Assembly (NCBI GenBank): GCA_019359695.1
Contig: JAHHGV010000025.1
Location: 1-64,000 of the forward strand
Reading direction: 5' to 3'
Source of the DNA: Brasilonema angustatum HA4187-MV1
Lineage (GTDB): Bacteria; Cyanobacteriota; Cyanobacteriia; Cyanobacteriales; Nostocaceae
Length of the DNA: 64,000 nucleotides
In this document: positions 46,455-56,089 of the stretch, piece by piece
Position numbering within the stretch: position 1 is the stretch's first letter
How the letters are laid out: every line of letters starts with the position of its first letter
Program-made: the position numbers and the translations under genes
The notes under the pieces: generated by a model
Told to the model about the DNA's origin: nothing
What the model saw: the letters and a program-made list of their open reading frames with translations, nothing else
Database searches by the model: none

Positions 46455-46561
46455 CCTAAAATTTTGTTTCATGAGGCTAAAGCCCAATCGGCAAACCGGG
46501 GTTTAGTGTCATTATGGCAAGATAGAATACATATGGCTTTTTGAACCACAGGGAATGTGAC

Positions 46562-47200
46562 ATGGCTCTCCATTTAGGCGACACAGTACCAAACTTTACC
46601 CAAGCCTCCTCCACAGGAGAAATAGACTTTTACGAATGGGCTGGCGACAGCTGGGTTGTGCTTTTCTCTCACCCCGCAGATTATACACCTGTTTGTACAA
46701 CAGAGTTAGGGCGAGTGGCTAAGCTAAAGCCAGAATTTGACAAACGCAATGTCAAAGCGATCGCCCTCAGTGTTGATGATGTTGAATCTCACAAAGGATG
46801 GATTGGGGATATTGAGGAAACTCAAAGCATAAACCTCAATTATCCAATTTTGGCAGACGCGGATCGTAAGGTTTCTGATCTTTACGACATGATTCACCCG
46901 AATGCTAATGCATTGGTGACTGTACGTACAGTATTCATCATCGATCCCAACAAGAAACTACGTCTGAGCTTAACTTATCCTCCCAGCACAGGACGCAACT
47001 TTGATGAAATTCTTCGGGTGATTGACTCGCTACAGTTGACAGACAACTACAGCGTAGCGACACCAGCTGATTGGAAAGATGGCGATGACACAGTCATCGT
47101 TCCTTCGCTAAAAGATCCAGAAGTGCTGAAGGAGAAATTCCCCAAAGGATATAAGGAAGTGAAGCCCTATCTGCGCTTGACTCCTCAACCTAATAAGTAA
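46562..47200 (+). CDS. 1-Cys peroxiredoxin (Prx6 type)
   Basis: 212 residues from ATG 46562 (MALHLGDTVPNF). The peroxidatic cysteine is C45 in FSHPADYTPVCTTELGRVA, and it is the only cysteine in the protein, hence the 1-Cys class. The C-terminal Prx6 extension (TPADWKDGDDTVIVPSLKDPEVLKEKFPKGYKEVKPYLR) is complete. It reduces hydrogen peroxide and alkyl hydroperoxides in the cytosol with an external thiol. Related cyanobacterial genes respond to oxidative stress and nitrogen limitation. A hairpin followed by T-residues at 47226-47266 ends the transcript. Confidence 0.94.
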   Translation: MALHLGDTVPNFTQASSTGEIDFYEWAGDSWVVLFSHPADYTPVCTTELGRVAKLKPEFDKRNVKAIALSVDDVESHKGWIGDIEETQSINLNYPILADADRKVSDLYDMIHPNANALVTVRTVFIIDPNKKLRLSLTYPPSTGRNFDEILRVIDSLQLTDNYSVATPADWKDGDDTVIVPSLKDPEVLKEKFPKGYKEVKPYLRLTPQPNK

Positions 47201-47225
47201 ATCTGGGAATTGTTTCGTGTAAAGG

Positions 47226-47266
47226 CGCAAAGGCGCAGAGTTTTTCTCTGGCGTCTTTGCGTTTTT
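47226..47266 (+). terminator. Probable Rho-independent terminator of the peroxiredoxin gene
   Basis: CGCAAAGGCGCAGAG pairs with CTCTGGCGTCTTTGCG (one bulge and one mismatch), loop TTTTT, followed by TTTTT. Confidence 0.65.
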
Positions 47267-47312
47267 GCGTGAGAATAAAAGCTAGTTGGGTAGGCAATTA
47301 GAGAAAATAACT

Positions 47313-47897
47313 ATGCTTTCATCTCCTATTTTTTTACGGATGCCACCAGATTTGCAAATGACAGATGAGCAATTTTTTGAGTTCTGTCAGGTTAACCGAG
47401 ATTTACGTATTGAACGTGATAAATTTGGTGAGATATCAATTATGCCTCCTACTGGTTCAGAGACAGGTAACCGCAATTTTAACGTAGCTCTCCAGTTGGG
47501 AATTTGGGCAAATCAAGACGGAACAGGTATTTGTTTTGATTCCAGTACTGGATTTAAGCTATCAACAGGCGCAGATATAGCGCCTGATGCTTCTTGGATG
47601 AAACTTGAACGGTGGAATGCTCTAACTGGCGAACAACAACAAAAGTTCGCTCCAATTTGTCCAGATTTTGTCGTAGAACTCCGGTCGTCTTCTGACAATC
47701 TTCAACCTTTAAAATCTAAAATGGAAGAATATATGAGAGAGCTAGGGATACAGTTAGGTTGGTTGATTGATCGCAAGCACCGCAAAGTTTATATTTATCG
47801 TCCTGGAATGCCAGAGGAATGTTTGGATAATCCTGTCACTGTCAGTGGTGAGTCAGTTTTGCCAGGGTTTGTTTTGAATATGAATAAGGTTTGGTAG
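47313..47897 (+). CDS. Uma2-family (DUF820) PD-(D/E)XK nuclease-like protein
   Basis: 194 residues from ATG 47313 (MLSSPIFLRMPPDLQMTDEQFFEFC); an upstream in-frame TTG is unlikely. Uma2 pattern: ISIMPPTGSETGNRNFNV, then APDASWM, PDFVVELRSSSDNLQPLKSKMEEYMRELGIQLGWLID with the D...E-x-R restriction-enzyme-fold core, and KVYIYRPG. These proteins are very numerous in cyanobacteria, and neither substrate nor partner is known; mobile or selfish behaviour has been suggested for related nucleases. It stands alone between the peroxiredoxin and the haemagglutinin genes. Confidence 0.9.
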   Translation: MLSSPIFLRMPPDLQMTDEQFFEFCQVNRDLRIERDKFGEISIMPPTGSETGNRNFNVALQLGIWANQDGTGICFDSSTGFKLSTGADIAPDASWMKLERWNALTGEQQQKFAPICPDFVVELRSSSDNLQPLKSKMEEYMRELGIQLGWLIDRKHRKVYIYRPGMPEECLDNPVTVSGESVLPGFVLNMNKVW

Positions 47898-47900
47898 TAA

Positions 47901-48075
47901 AAGCCTTTCAGGTTGTAGCTTTGCGAAGGCACTTTTGTTAATCGTCAAAAAATATTACAAATTCAGTATTAGGGTGTACAACCCTGTTATTAATACTTTC
48001 ATCCACAATTTGACTCGTTCTGTAGTGCTTTTCATTCTTTTGAACCGACAAACCCATGTAGGGGTGCAGCATCAA
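47901..48075. repeat. Duplicated upstream segment, copy A
   Basis: AAGCCTTTCAG, AATCGTCAAAAA, ACAAATTCAGTATTAGGG, CTGTTATTA and ATGTAGGGGTGCA occur in the same order and spacing as at 51351-51515. Both copies precede a TpsA-like gene, so gene and upstream region were duplicated together. Confidence 0.85.
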
Positions 48076-48275
48076 GGTAAATGCATCTTAGAGTCTTGAC
48101 AAAAATATTAATCAGCGCATCAACTGAAAACAATAATTAGTGCTTGACTGGTTTTTTAGGGGTTAAGGCGATCCTACAAGCTTGCCGCAGGGCATCTACG
48201 TTGAGAAAATTGTCAAGAACCGAGCAAATACTGCGATTATTTTGGGTTTTATTGATATTTAAAGGTTTTTGTTGA

Positions 48276-48312
48276 CACAAAGCATTTGCTTTGGGAAAGC
48301 AAATGCTTTGTG
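48276..48312. other. Perfect 17-bp hairpin upstream of the first exoprotein gene
   Basis: CACAAAGCATTTGCTTT-GGG-AAAGCAAATGCTTTGTG, ending 53 bp before the ATG at 48366. It is absent from the duplicate upstream region of the second gene. Confidence 0.8.
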
Positions 48313-48365
48313 CACCTACAGTCAACTTGTGAGTAAAAAATTCTTTCTAAAATGATGCATCTCGG

Positions 48366-51212
48366 ATGAAAAAGTTATCGCTGTTTGTATTCACCTTACC
48401 TCTAGCAACCATAGCAACTCTTGCGCCACTCACCATTGCAGTTGCACAGCAAGTAACTTCTGATGGAACTGTATCCACCACAGTTACCACTCCTGATGGC
48501 AAAAATTTCAACATTAATGACGGGACAACAAGAGGAGGAAACCTATTTCACAGCTTCAAAGAATTTTCTGTACCCACTGGTGGTTCAGCAACTTTCAACA
48601 ATGCAGCCAATATACAAAACATTATCAGCCGAGTCACGGGTGGTTCTGTTTCTACTATTGATGGTTTGATTAGAACACTGGGCAAGGCAAACTTATTTTT
48701 ACTCAATCCAGCCGGGATCATTTTTGGACCAAATGCCAGCTTAAATATTGGTGGTTCCTTTTTGGGCAGTACAGCGCACAGTTTTGTCTTTGATAATAAT
48801 TTTGAGTTTAGTGCGACTAACCCACAAGCACCGCCATTGTTAACAATAACTGCTCCGATTGGCTTGAGGTATCGGGATAATCCTCAAAATATCACCAATC
48901 AATCTGCTGGTCTTCAAGTTGCTTCTGGAAACTCGTTCGCACTGGTAGGGGGTAACGTCAGCTTAAATGATGGGATAGTGTTAGCACCAGGAGGAAGAAT
49001 TGAGTTAGGAGGATTATCTACAGCAGGAACGGTGGGACTTAATGGTGATGGAAGTTTGAGTTTTCCTGCGGGAGTGCAACGTGGGGATATCTCGCTCACA
49101 AATGGTGCAACTGTTGATGTACGTGGAACAGGAACAGGCAGTATTGCAGTTAATGCCAGAAATTTAGATATTTTGGGGGGAAATATTTTTGCTGGCGTTG
49201 GCAAAGGATTAACAGCAGATAACTCACCACGAGGAGATATTGCACTCAATGCGACTGGGAAAGTCACAATTAATTATCCCAGCCGAGTGACTAATCTAGT
49301 AGATGAAGGTGCTACTGGCAATGCAGGTGATATCAATATTAAAGCTGGTGATATTTTCATAACTAATAAGGCTAGTACTCCAACCAATTTTGATCTTCCT
49401 GCTGCACTAGATACTGGTCCGGTTGGAAAGGGACGTGCTGGAAACATATCTCTTGATGCAAATAACTCGATATTCTTAACAGGACAAGATGTCGGTAATG
49501 AGGATCGGGTCATTTCCACTTTTGATAATTTAGGGGGGGGATTAGGAGCAGGAGATATATCACTTAAAGCCAATGGCTCGATTCTTTTATCGAATGCTTA
49601 TTTGAAAAACGCCACTTACATCAATGGAGATGCAGGAAACATATTTATCAATGGCAATGACTCTGTGTCTATAACTGCCAATAGCTCGCTTTTTAGCGGA
49701 GGTCCTGCAAAAGCTGGAAAAATCACAATCCAATCCAGAGGTCCTGTTTCAATTCAAAATAGCTTAGTCAGTTCCGCTGGTAACACTTCAGATAATATCA
49801 ACATATTTGCGCGATCTGTTTCTGTAACTGATGGGGCGGAATTGACAACTAGAACATTTGATGACGGTGGAACTTCTGGCAACATTAATATTAATGCGAC
49901 AGATTTTGTAGAAATTGCTGGCAGGAAACCATTCCCACTCTCAAACACAGCGCGATCGCAAAGTATCATCTACAGTGCACTATTAACAACTAGTGAGCAA
50001 GGTCTCAAGGGTGTGAGTGGTGACATCAATATTAATACTGCTACTTTACGTGTATTAGATGGAGCAAGCTTAAGGGCAGAAAGCCGAAGTAATTTCAGGG
50101 GTGGTAACATCAACGTTAATGCCAATGTCCTTGAACTAACTGGTGGCGGACAACTTCTGACTAACGCTTTTGAGGGAGGAAATGCAGGTGACATCAACCT
50201 CAAAGTAGCTGACCGCGTCACTATTAGTGGTAGTAACCCTACCAGAGCTTTACTATTTAACGCAATACTTGAAGGCAGTTATCCCGAGTTACTTGGTTCT
50301 GCAGCACTCCGTTATGCTCCTGAAATCGCAAAAAGTTCTCCTCAGAGGCAGGCCGAATTTCTACTTGGTTCTGCTGAACCTGCTAGTGGAATATTTGCCA
50401 GTACATCTGTTGCTTCCACAGGTCAGGGTGGCAACGTTAAGATTGCGACTGGAAAGTTGCAACTCCAAGATGGTGCGAAAATAAGTGTCAATAGTGATGG
50501 TCAAGGAAATGCTGGAAACATTACTTTAGGAGTCCGAGACTTCTTACTCTTGCGTCGCGGTAGTGAAATCTCAACGACTGCGGGTAGCGGTACTAGTGGA
50601 GATGGCGGCAATATCACGATTAACTCTGCATTAATCGTTGCTTTTCCCTTAGAAAATAGTGACATCACTGCCAATGCTTTCAGCGGTAGGGGAGGGAAAA
50701 TTACAATTAGAACTCAAGGTCTGTTTGGAATCGAGCCTCGATCCCAATTAACGCCTGAAAGCGACATCACTGCATATTCACAACAAAACCCATCCTTAAG
50801 CGGGACTATCAACATTATCACTCCAGATATTGACCCCAGCCGTGGGTTGTTTGAGTTGACAGAAACTGTCATCGATCCCGCACAACAAATTGCCCAAAAT
50901 CCATGTACAAAAGGTTTTGGTAGTACTTTCACTATCACCGGACGTGGTGGAATCCCAACTGATCCCACAAAAATTCTCAGTAGTGATAATGTGCGCGTTG
51001 ATTTGGTTGAGCCTGTTGCTAGTACAGTGAATTTAACAAATACAATTCAAAAGCAGCGATCTCAACAGCCTACTCTCAAAAAGATAATACCTGCTCAAGG
51101 ATGGATATATAACGAAAAAGGTCAGGTGGTGCTAGTCGGTTATGATCCCACCAAGACTGGTGTACAACGATCGCAGCCAGCACCTAATAGTAGTTGTGCT
51201 GCACTGAGATAG
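48366..51212 (+). CDS. Filamentous-haemagglutinin-like exoprotein (TpsA type), paralogue 1
   Basis: 948 residues. Signal peptide MKKLSLFVFTLPLATIATLAPLTIAVAQQ, then the TPS/haemagglutinin N-terminal domain: NFNINDGT, RGGNLFHSFKEFSVPTGGSA, NIISRVTGGSVSTIDGLI, NLFLLNPAGIIFGPNASL. A β-helix made of loosely repeated G-D-I-x-I/N segments spans ~200-830. The C-terminal region (QNPCTKGFGSTFTITGRGG, then IPAQGWIYNEKGQVVLVGYDP, PNSSCAALR) is shared with paralogue 2 and has two conserved cysteines. Such proteins cross the outer membrane through a TpsB/FhaC-type pore and serve adhesion or defence; no TpsB gene is in the window. Sequence CTAAAATG...GCAT just before the start is shared with paralogue 2. 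Confidence 0.92.
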   Translation: MKKLSLFVFTLPLATIATLAPLTIAVAQQVTSDGTVSTTVTTPDGKNFNINDGTTRGGNLFHSFKEFSVPTGGSATFNNAANIQNIISRVTGGSVSTIDGLIRTLGKANLFLLNPAGIIFGPNASLNIGGSFLGSTAHSFVFDNNFEFSATNPQAPPLLTITAPIGLRYRDNPQNITNQSAGLQVASGNSFALVGGNVSLNDGIVLAPGGRIELGGLSTAGTVGLNGDGSLSFPAGVQRGDISLTNGATVDVRGTGTGSIAVNARNLDILGGNIFAGVGKGLTADNSPRGDIALNATGKVTINYPSRVTNLVDEGATGNAGDINIKAGDIFITNKASTPTNFDLPAALDTGPVGKGRAGNISLDANNSIFLTGQDVGNEDRVISTFDNLGGGLGAGDISLKANGSILLSNAYLKNATYINGDAGNIFINGNDSVSITANSSLFSGGPAKAGKITIQSRGPVSIQNSLVSSAGNTSDNINIFARSVSVTDGAELTTRTFDDGGTSGNININATDFVEIAGRKPFPLSNTARSQSIIYSALLTTSEQGLKGVSGDININTATLRVLDGASLRAESRSNFRGGNINVNANVLELTGGGQLLTNAFEGGNAGDINLKVADRVTISGSNPTRALLFNAILEGSYPELLGSAALRYAPEIAKSSPQRQAEFLLGSAEPASGIFASTSVASTGQGGNVKIATGKLQLQDGAKISVNSDGQGNAGNITLGVRDFLLLRRGSEISTTAGSGTSGDGGNITINSALIVAFPLENSDITANAFSGRGGKITIRTQGLFGIEPRSQLTPESDITAYSQQNPSLSGTINIITPDIDPSRGLFELTETVIDPAQQIAQNPCTKGFGSTFTITGRGGIPTDPTKILSSDNVRVDLVEPVASTVNLTNTIQKQRSQQPTLKKIIPAQGWIYNEKGQVVLVGYDPTKTGVQRSQPAPNSSCAALR

Positions 51213-51713
51213 ATACGTTCTTGTTACAGGTCTGGCTTTACCCCACCCCGCTTTTGTCTATTGCCAAAACCTTCCCTCCCCTTATCAAGGAGGGCTGTTT
51301 CATTTCACAAGGGTAATAAATTTGTCAATCTTATTAGAACATGATACGAAAGCCTTTCAGACTGAAGCTTTGCTAAGGCACTGTTGTGAATCGTCAAAAA
51401 TTTTTACAAATTCAGTATTAGGGCGTACAAACCTGTTATTAGTACTTTCATACAACTTTACTCGTTTTACAACACTTTTCATTACCAGAAACCACAAACC
51501 ACATGTAGGGGTGCAACCAGAATACCTGGCGATTATAAATCGCACCTACACGAGACTTATGCCTGCCTCCTCCGGCTAAACGTATTAGTCCGCGTAGGCG
51601 CAATACGGCTTCTAACCCTCTTTTACCCCCTTTTTAAGGCAGTCGCCGTAGGCGGGGGGATCTTATGATTGCTCACAGTTTTTGTCAAAAATTATTTCTA
51701 AAATGCATTTCCC
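51213..51713. repeat. Spacer with the duplicated upstream segment (copy B)
   Basis: After a CTCCCCTTATCAAGGAGGG hairpin (about 51278-51297, related to the one at 56536) comes copy B of the duplicated segment (51351-51515). GC-rich repeat pieces (GTCCGCGTAGGCGCAATACG; AGTCGCCGTAGGCGGGGGG) lie between it and the second exoprotein gene. Confidence 0.75.
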
Positions 51714-54700
51714 ATGAAAAAGATATCCCTGTTTCTATTAACTTTACCCCTATCCACCTTAGCAACTCTTGCGCCACTCGCCATCGCAGTTGCGCAGCAA
51801 GTAACTTCTGATGGAACTGTATCCACGACAGTTACCACTCCTGATGGCAAAAATTTCAACATCAATGACGGAACTCGAAGGGGAGGAAATCTTTTTCACA
51901 GCTTCAAAGAATTTTCTGTACCCACAGGTGGTTCGGCTAATTTCAACAATGCAGCTGATGTGCGAAACATCATCGGTCGGGTGACGGGTGGTTCTGTTTC
52001 TAATATCGATGGTTTGATTAAGACACTTAACCCAGCTAATTTATTTTTACTTAATCCTGCTGGTATTATTTTTGGACCAAATGCCAGATTGAATATCGGT
52101 GGTTCCTTTTTGGGGAGTACGGCGCATAGTTTTGTCTTTGACAATAATTTTGAGTTTAGTGCGACTAACCCGCAAGCACCGCCATTGTTAACAATAACTG
52201 CTCCGATTGGGTTGAGGTATCGGGATAATCCCCAAAATATCACGACTCAATCCACGACGACTCAATATCCTACTCTTGAAGTACCGTCAGGAAAGACCTT
52301 AGCACTAGTAGGCGGTAACGTCAGCTTAGATCGTCCTGATTTGCTTGCACCAGGAGGACGGATTGAGTTAGGAGGATTATCTGCGGCGGGAATAGTGGGA
52401 CTGAATACTGATGGAAGTTTGAGTTTTCCTGTGGGAGTGCCAAGAGGTGATGTATCGCTGACTAATGAAGCCTTTGTGGATGTGCGCGCTGGAGAGGGCG
52501 GTAGTATTGCAGTTCATGCCAGAGATTTAAATATTTCGGGAGGAAGTTTTCTTCGTGCAGGCATAAAATCGGGTTTAGGAACTCCAAGTGCTCAAGCAGG
52601 CGATATTAAAGTTGATGCAAAAGAAACTGTTTCTTTAGATGGGAGTAGTATTACCAACCGTGTAGAAGAAAAAGGTGTAGGCAACGCAGGTGGCATAGAA
52701 CTAACTACTAAAAATCTTTCACTCACTAATGGTGCTCAACTGTCTGCCAGCACCTATGGAAAAGGGAATGCTGGGAGTATCATAGTCAATGCTACTGGGA
52801 CTATCTCTGTAGCTAGTGATATTAAGAATGGATTCAAAAGTGGAATTTTTAGCGTTGTTGAATCATCAGGCGTGGGCGATGCAGGTGGTATCCAAATAAA
52901 TACCAACAACCTTTTTTTAACCGATGGTGCACAAATCAATGCCAATACCCTTGGAAAAGGAAAGTCTGGGAGAATAATCATTAATGCCACTGATACAATC
53001 TCTGCTGATGGTGAAAATAAGAACGGGAACAACGCTGGAATTTTTAGCGAAGTTACTCAACGACAAGCTGAGGGAGATGCAGGTGGTATCGAAATAAATA
53101 CCAACAATCTTTCTCTAACCAATGGTGGAACAATAAGTGCCAGCACCTTTGGAAAGGGAAGTGCTGGGAGTGTCATCATTAATGCGACTGGTACAATCAA
53201 AGCTAATGGCGAAGATAAAGATGGATATGACAGTGGAATTTTTAGCAATGTTCAATCATCAGGTGTAGGGGATTCAGGTGGTATTAAAATAAACACTAAC
53301 AATCTTTCTCTGACTAATGGTGGAACAATAAGTGCCCTCACCCTTGGAAAAGGCAATGCTGGAAGTGTCAGAATTAATGCCACTGGTACAATTTCTGCAG
53401 ATGGTGAGGATAAGGCTGGAACCGACAGTGGAATTTTTAGCACTGTTGAATCATCAGGCGTAGGCAACGCAGGTGGTATCCAAATAAACACTAATAACCT
53501 TTCTCTAACCAATGGTGGAAGAATCAATGCTGGCACCTATGGAAAGGGCAATGCAGGAAATGTCATCATTGATGCAACTGATACAATCTCTGCTGATGGT
53601 GAGGGTAAGGATGGGTATGACAGTGGAATCTATAGTCGAGTCGCTAAACAAGAAGCTGAGGGAGATGCAGGTGATATTGAAATAAAGACCAACAACCTTT
53701 CACTGACCAATGGCGCTCGAATCAGTGCCACTACCTATGGAAAGGGAAATGCAGGAAGTGTGAAAATTAATGCGACTGGTACAATCAAAGCTGATGGTGA
53801 AGATAAAAATGGATATGACAGTGGAATTTTTAGCAATGTTGAATCATCAGGTGTAGGGGATTCTGGTGGTATTAAAATAAACACTAACGACTTTTCCTTG
53901 ACCAATGGTGGAACAATAAGTGCCATCACCTCTGGAAAAGGCAATGCAGGAAATATCATCATTAATGCCACTGGTACAATTTCCGCAGATGGTGAGGATA
54001 AGGCTGGAACCGACAGTGGAGTTTTTAGCACTGTTCAATCATCAGGTGTGGGCAAAGCAGGTGGTATCGAAATAAACACTAACAACCTTTCTCTAACCAA
54101 TGGTGGAATAATAAGTGCCAGCACATTAGGAAAGGGAAATGCAGGAAATATCATCACTAATGCAACTGGTACAATCTCTGCTGATGGTGAGGGTAAGGAT
54201 GGATTCAACAGTGGAATTTATAGTCGAGTGTCTCAAAAACAAGCTGAGGGAGATGCAGGTGGTATAACAATAAAGACCAATAACCTCTACCTGACTAATG
54301 GTGGAATAATTAATGCCAGTACTCTTGGAAAGGGAGATGCAGGGCGTGTGACGATTAATGCGACTGGTACAATCTCTGCTGATGGTGAGGGTAAGGATGG
54401 ATATGACAGTGGAATTTTTAGCAATGTTGAATCATCAGGTGTAGGGGATTCTGGTGGTATTAAAATAAACACTAACAACCTTTCTCTGACTAATGGTGGA
54501 ACAATAAGTGCCATCACCTCTGGAAAAGGCAATGCAGGAAATATCATCATTAATGCCACTGGTACAATTTACGCAAATGGTGAGGATAAGGCTGGAACCG
54601 ACAGTGGAATTTTTAGCAATGTTGAATCATCATACGAGGGCAATGCAGGTGGTATCGAAATAAAGACCAACAACCTTTCTCTGATAAATGGTGCAGACAT

Positions 54701-56066
54701 TAGTGCCAACACCTTTGGAAAGGGAAATGCAGGAAGTGTCATCATTGATGCAACTGGTACAATTTCCGCAGATGGTGAGGGTAAGGATGGGTATCACAGT
54801 GGAGTTTTTAGCACTGTTAGCTCATCAGGCGTAGGCGATTCTAGTGGTATTAAAATAAACACTAACAACCTTTCTTTGACCAATGGTGGAACAATCAATG
54901 CTGCCACCTTTGGAAAGGGCAATGCTGGGAGTGTCATCATTAATGCTACGGGTACAATCTCTGCTGATGGTGAGGGTAAGGATGGGTATCACAGTGGAAT
55001 TTTTAGCTCTGTCAGTTCATCAGGCGTGGGCAAAGCAGGTGGTATTGAAATAAAGACCAACAACCTTTCTCTGACCAATGGTGGAACAATCAATGCTGGG
55101 ATTTTTGGAAAGGGAGATGCAGGAAGTGTCATTATTAATGCCACTGGTACAATTTCTGCTGATGGTAAGGGTAAAGATGGGTATCACAGTGGTATCTCTA
55201 GTGCTGTAGACAGTGGCGCACAAGGCAATGCAGGTGGTATTAATATCACTGCGCGATCGCTCTCTCTAACTAATAGTGGTATACTTTCTAGCACTAACTT
55301 CAGTGACGGTGGTAGTGCAGGAAATATAACAGTCACAACTGCTAAAGACATCCGGCTAGACAACAAAGCATTTATTGAAGCCAACACCAATGGGGGAGAA
55401 GGCAACATTAGCCTGAACGCCCGTGACTTAATCCTGCGCCGCAACAGCAACATCACTACTAACGCCACAGGCACAGCTGACGGAGGCAACATTACCATTA
55501 ACACTGGCAACTTAGTTGCGTTGGAAAATAGCAAAATTACTGCCGATGCCCAGCGGGGTTATGGAGGAAACGTTATCATTACAACTACCGGAGGCAGATT
55601 TCTTTCACCAGATAGCGTAATTTCTGCCACTTCTGAAGCTGGTCCACAATTCAGTGGGACTGTGCAATTTAAAACACCCGATATCGACCCCAGCCAAGGA
55701 TTATTTGAATTAACAAAAACTGTCATCGACCCCGCACAAAAGATTGCTCAAAATCCCTGTACAAAAGGTTTTGGTAGCAGCTTCACCATTACCGGACGTG
55801 GCGGACTTCCAACTGATCCCCAAAAAGTTCTCAGTAGTGACAATGTGCGCGTTGATTTAATTCAGCCTGTAACCAGGACAGTGAATTCAACAAGTACAAC
55901 TTATAAGCAGCCATCTCAACAGCCACCTGTCAAAAAGATAGTACCCGCTCAAGGTTGGATATATAACGAAAAAGGTGAGGTGGTGCTGGTAGCTTATGAT
56001 CCCACCAAGGTTGGTGTACAACGGGAACAGCCTGCACCTAATAGTAGTTGTGCTGCAGTGAAGTAG
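51714..56066 (+). CDS. Filamentous-haemagglutinin-like exoprotein with 13 long repeats, paralogue 2
   Basis: 1450 residues. The signal peptide and N-terminal TPS domain are nearly identical to paralogue 1 (residues 1-180), and so is the C-terminal region (from GLFELTKTVIDPAQKIAQNPC). In between, from residue ~335 to ~1180, thirteen units of 65-66 residues follow one another with consensus GDAGGIEINTNNLSLTNGG, TISASTFGKGNAGSVIIN, ATGTISADGEGKDGYDSGIFS. This should form a long regular β-helix. Units come in groups of three, giving a 588-bp higher-order repeat. Secretion through a TpsB pore and a surface role (adhesion, aggregation, contact) are expected. The repeat number is likely to vary between strains by recombination. 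Confidence 0.93.
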   Translation: MKKISLFLLTLPLSTLATLAPLAIAVAQQVTSDGTVSTTVTTPDGKNFNINDGTRRGGNLFHSFKEFSVPTGGSANFNNAADVRNIIGRVTGGSVSNIDGLIKTLNPANLFLLNPAGIIFGPNARLNIGGSFLGSTAHSFVFDNNFEFSATNPQAPPLLTITAPIGLRYRDNPQNITTQSTTTQYPTLEVPSGKTLALVGGNVSLDRPDLLAPGGRIELGGLSAAGIVGLNTDGSLSFPVGVPRGDVSLTNEAFVDVRAGEGGSIAVHARDLNISGGSFLRAGIKSGLGTPSAQAGDIKVDAKETVSLDGSSITNRVEEKGVGNAGGIELTTKNLSLTNGAQLSASTYGKGNAGSIIVNATGTISVASDIKNGFKSGIFSVVESSGVGDAGGIQINTNNLFLTDGAQINANTLGKGKSGRIIINATDTISADGENKNGNNAGIFSEVTQRQAEGDAGGIEINTNNLSLTNGGTISASTFGKGSAGSVIINATGTIKANGEDKDGYDSGIFSNVQSSGVGDSGGIKINTNNLSLTNGGTISALTLGKGNAGSVRINATGTISADGEDKAGTDSGIFSTVESSGVGNAGGIQINTNNLSLTNGGRINAGTYGKGNAGNVIIDATDTISADGEGKDGYDSGIYSRVAKQEAEGDAGDIEIKTNNLSLTNGARISATTYGKGNAGSVKINATGTIKADGEDKNGYDSGIFSNVESSGVGDSGGIKINTNDFSLTNGGTISAITSGKGNAGNIIINATGTISADGEDKAGTDSGVFSTVQSSGVGKAGGIEINTNNLSLTNGGIISASTLGKGNAGNIITNATGTISADGEGKDGFNSGIYSRVSQKQAEGDAGGITIKTNNLYLTNGGIINASTLGKGDAGRVTINATGTISADGEGKDGYDSGIFSNVESSGVGDSGGIKINTNNLSLTNGGTISAITSGKGNAGNIIINATGTIYANGEDKAGTDSGIFSNVESSYEGNAGGIEIKTNNLSLINGADISANTFGKGNAGSVIIDATGTISADGEGKDGYHSGVFSTVSSSGVGDSSGIKINTNNLSLTNGGTINAATFGKGNAGSVIINATGTISADGEGKDGYHSGIFSSVSSSGVGKAGGIEIKTNNLSLTNGGTINAGIFGKGDAGSVIINATGTISADGKGKDGYHSGISSAVDSGAQGNAGGINITARSLSLTNSGILSSTNFSDGGSAGNITVTTAKDIRLDNKAFIEANTNGGEGNISLNARDLILRRNSNITTNATGTADGGNITINTGNLVALENSKITADAQRGYGGNVIITTTGGRFLSPDSVISATSEAGPQFSGTVQFKTPDIDPSQGLFELTKTVIDPAQKIAQNPCTKGFGSSFTITGRGGLPTDPQKVLSSDNVRVDLIQPVTRTVNSTSTTYKQPSQQPPVKKIVPAQGWIYNEKGEVVLVAYDPTKVGVQREQPAPNSSCAAVK
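52700..55245. repeat. Tandem array: 13 units of about 195 bp, nested in a 588-bp repeat
   Basis: The basic unit is 195 bp (for example GGTGGTAT at 53277 and 53472). Units ATGGATATGACAGTGGAAT start at 53221, 53809 and 54397, which gives two successive intervals of exactly 588 bp (195+195+198). All indels keep the reading frame. Confidence 0.92.
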
Positions 56067-56089
56067 ATACGGCGAAGAAGCTAAGCCTC

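Noticed and set aside
52700-55245. Regular repeats resembling a CRISPR array or satellite
   Set aside because: The period is 195 bp without short direct repeats and unique spacers; all indels keep frame and the array encodes 65-residue β-helix units of an exoprotein.
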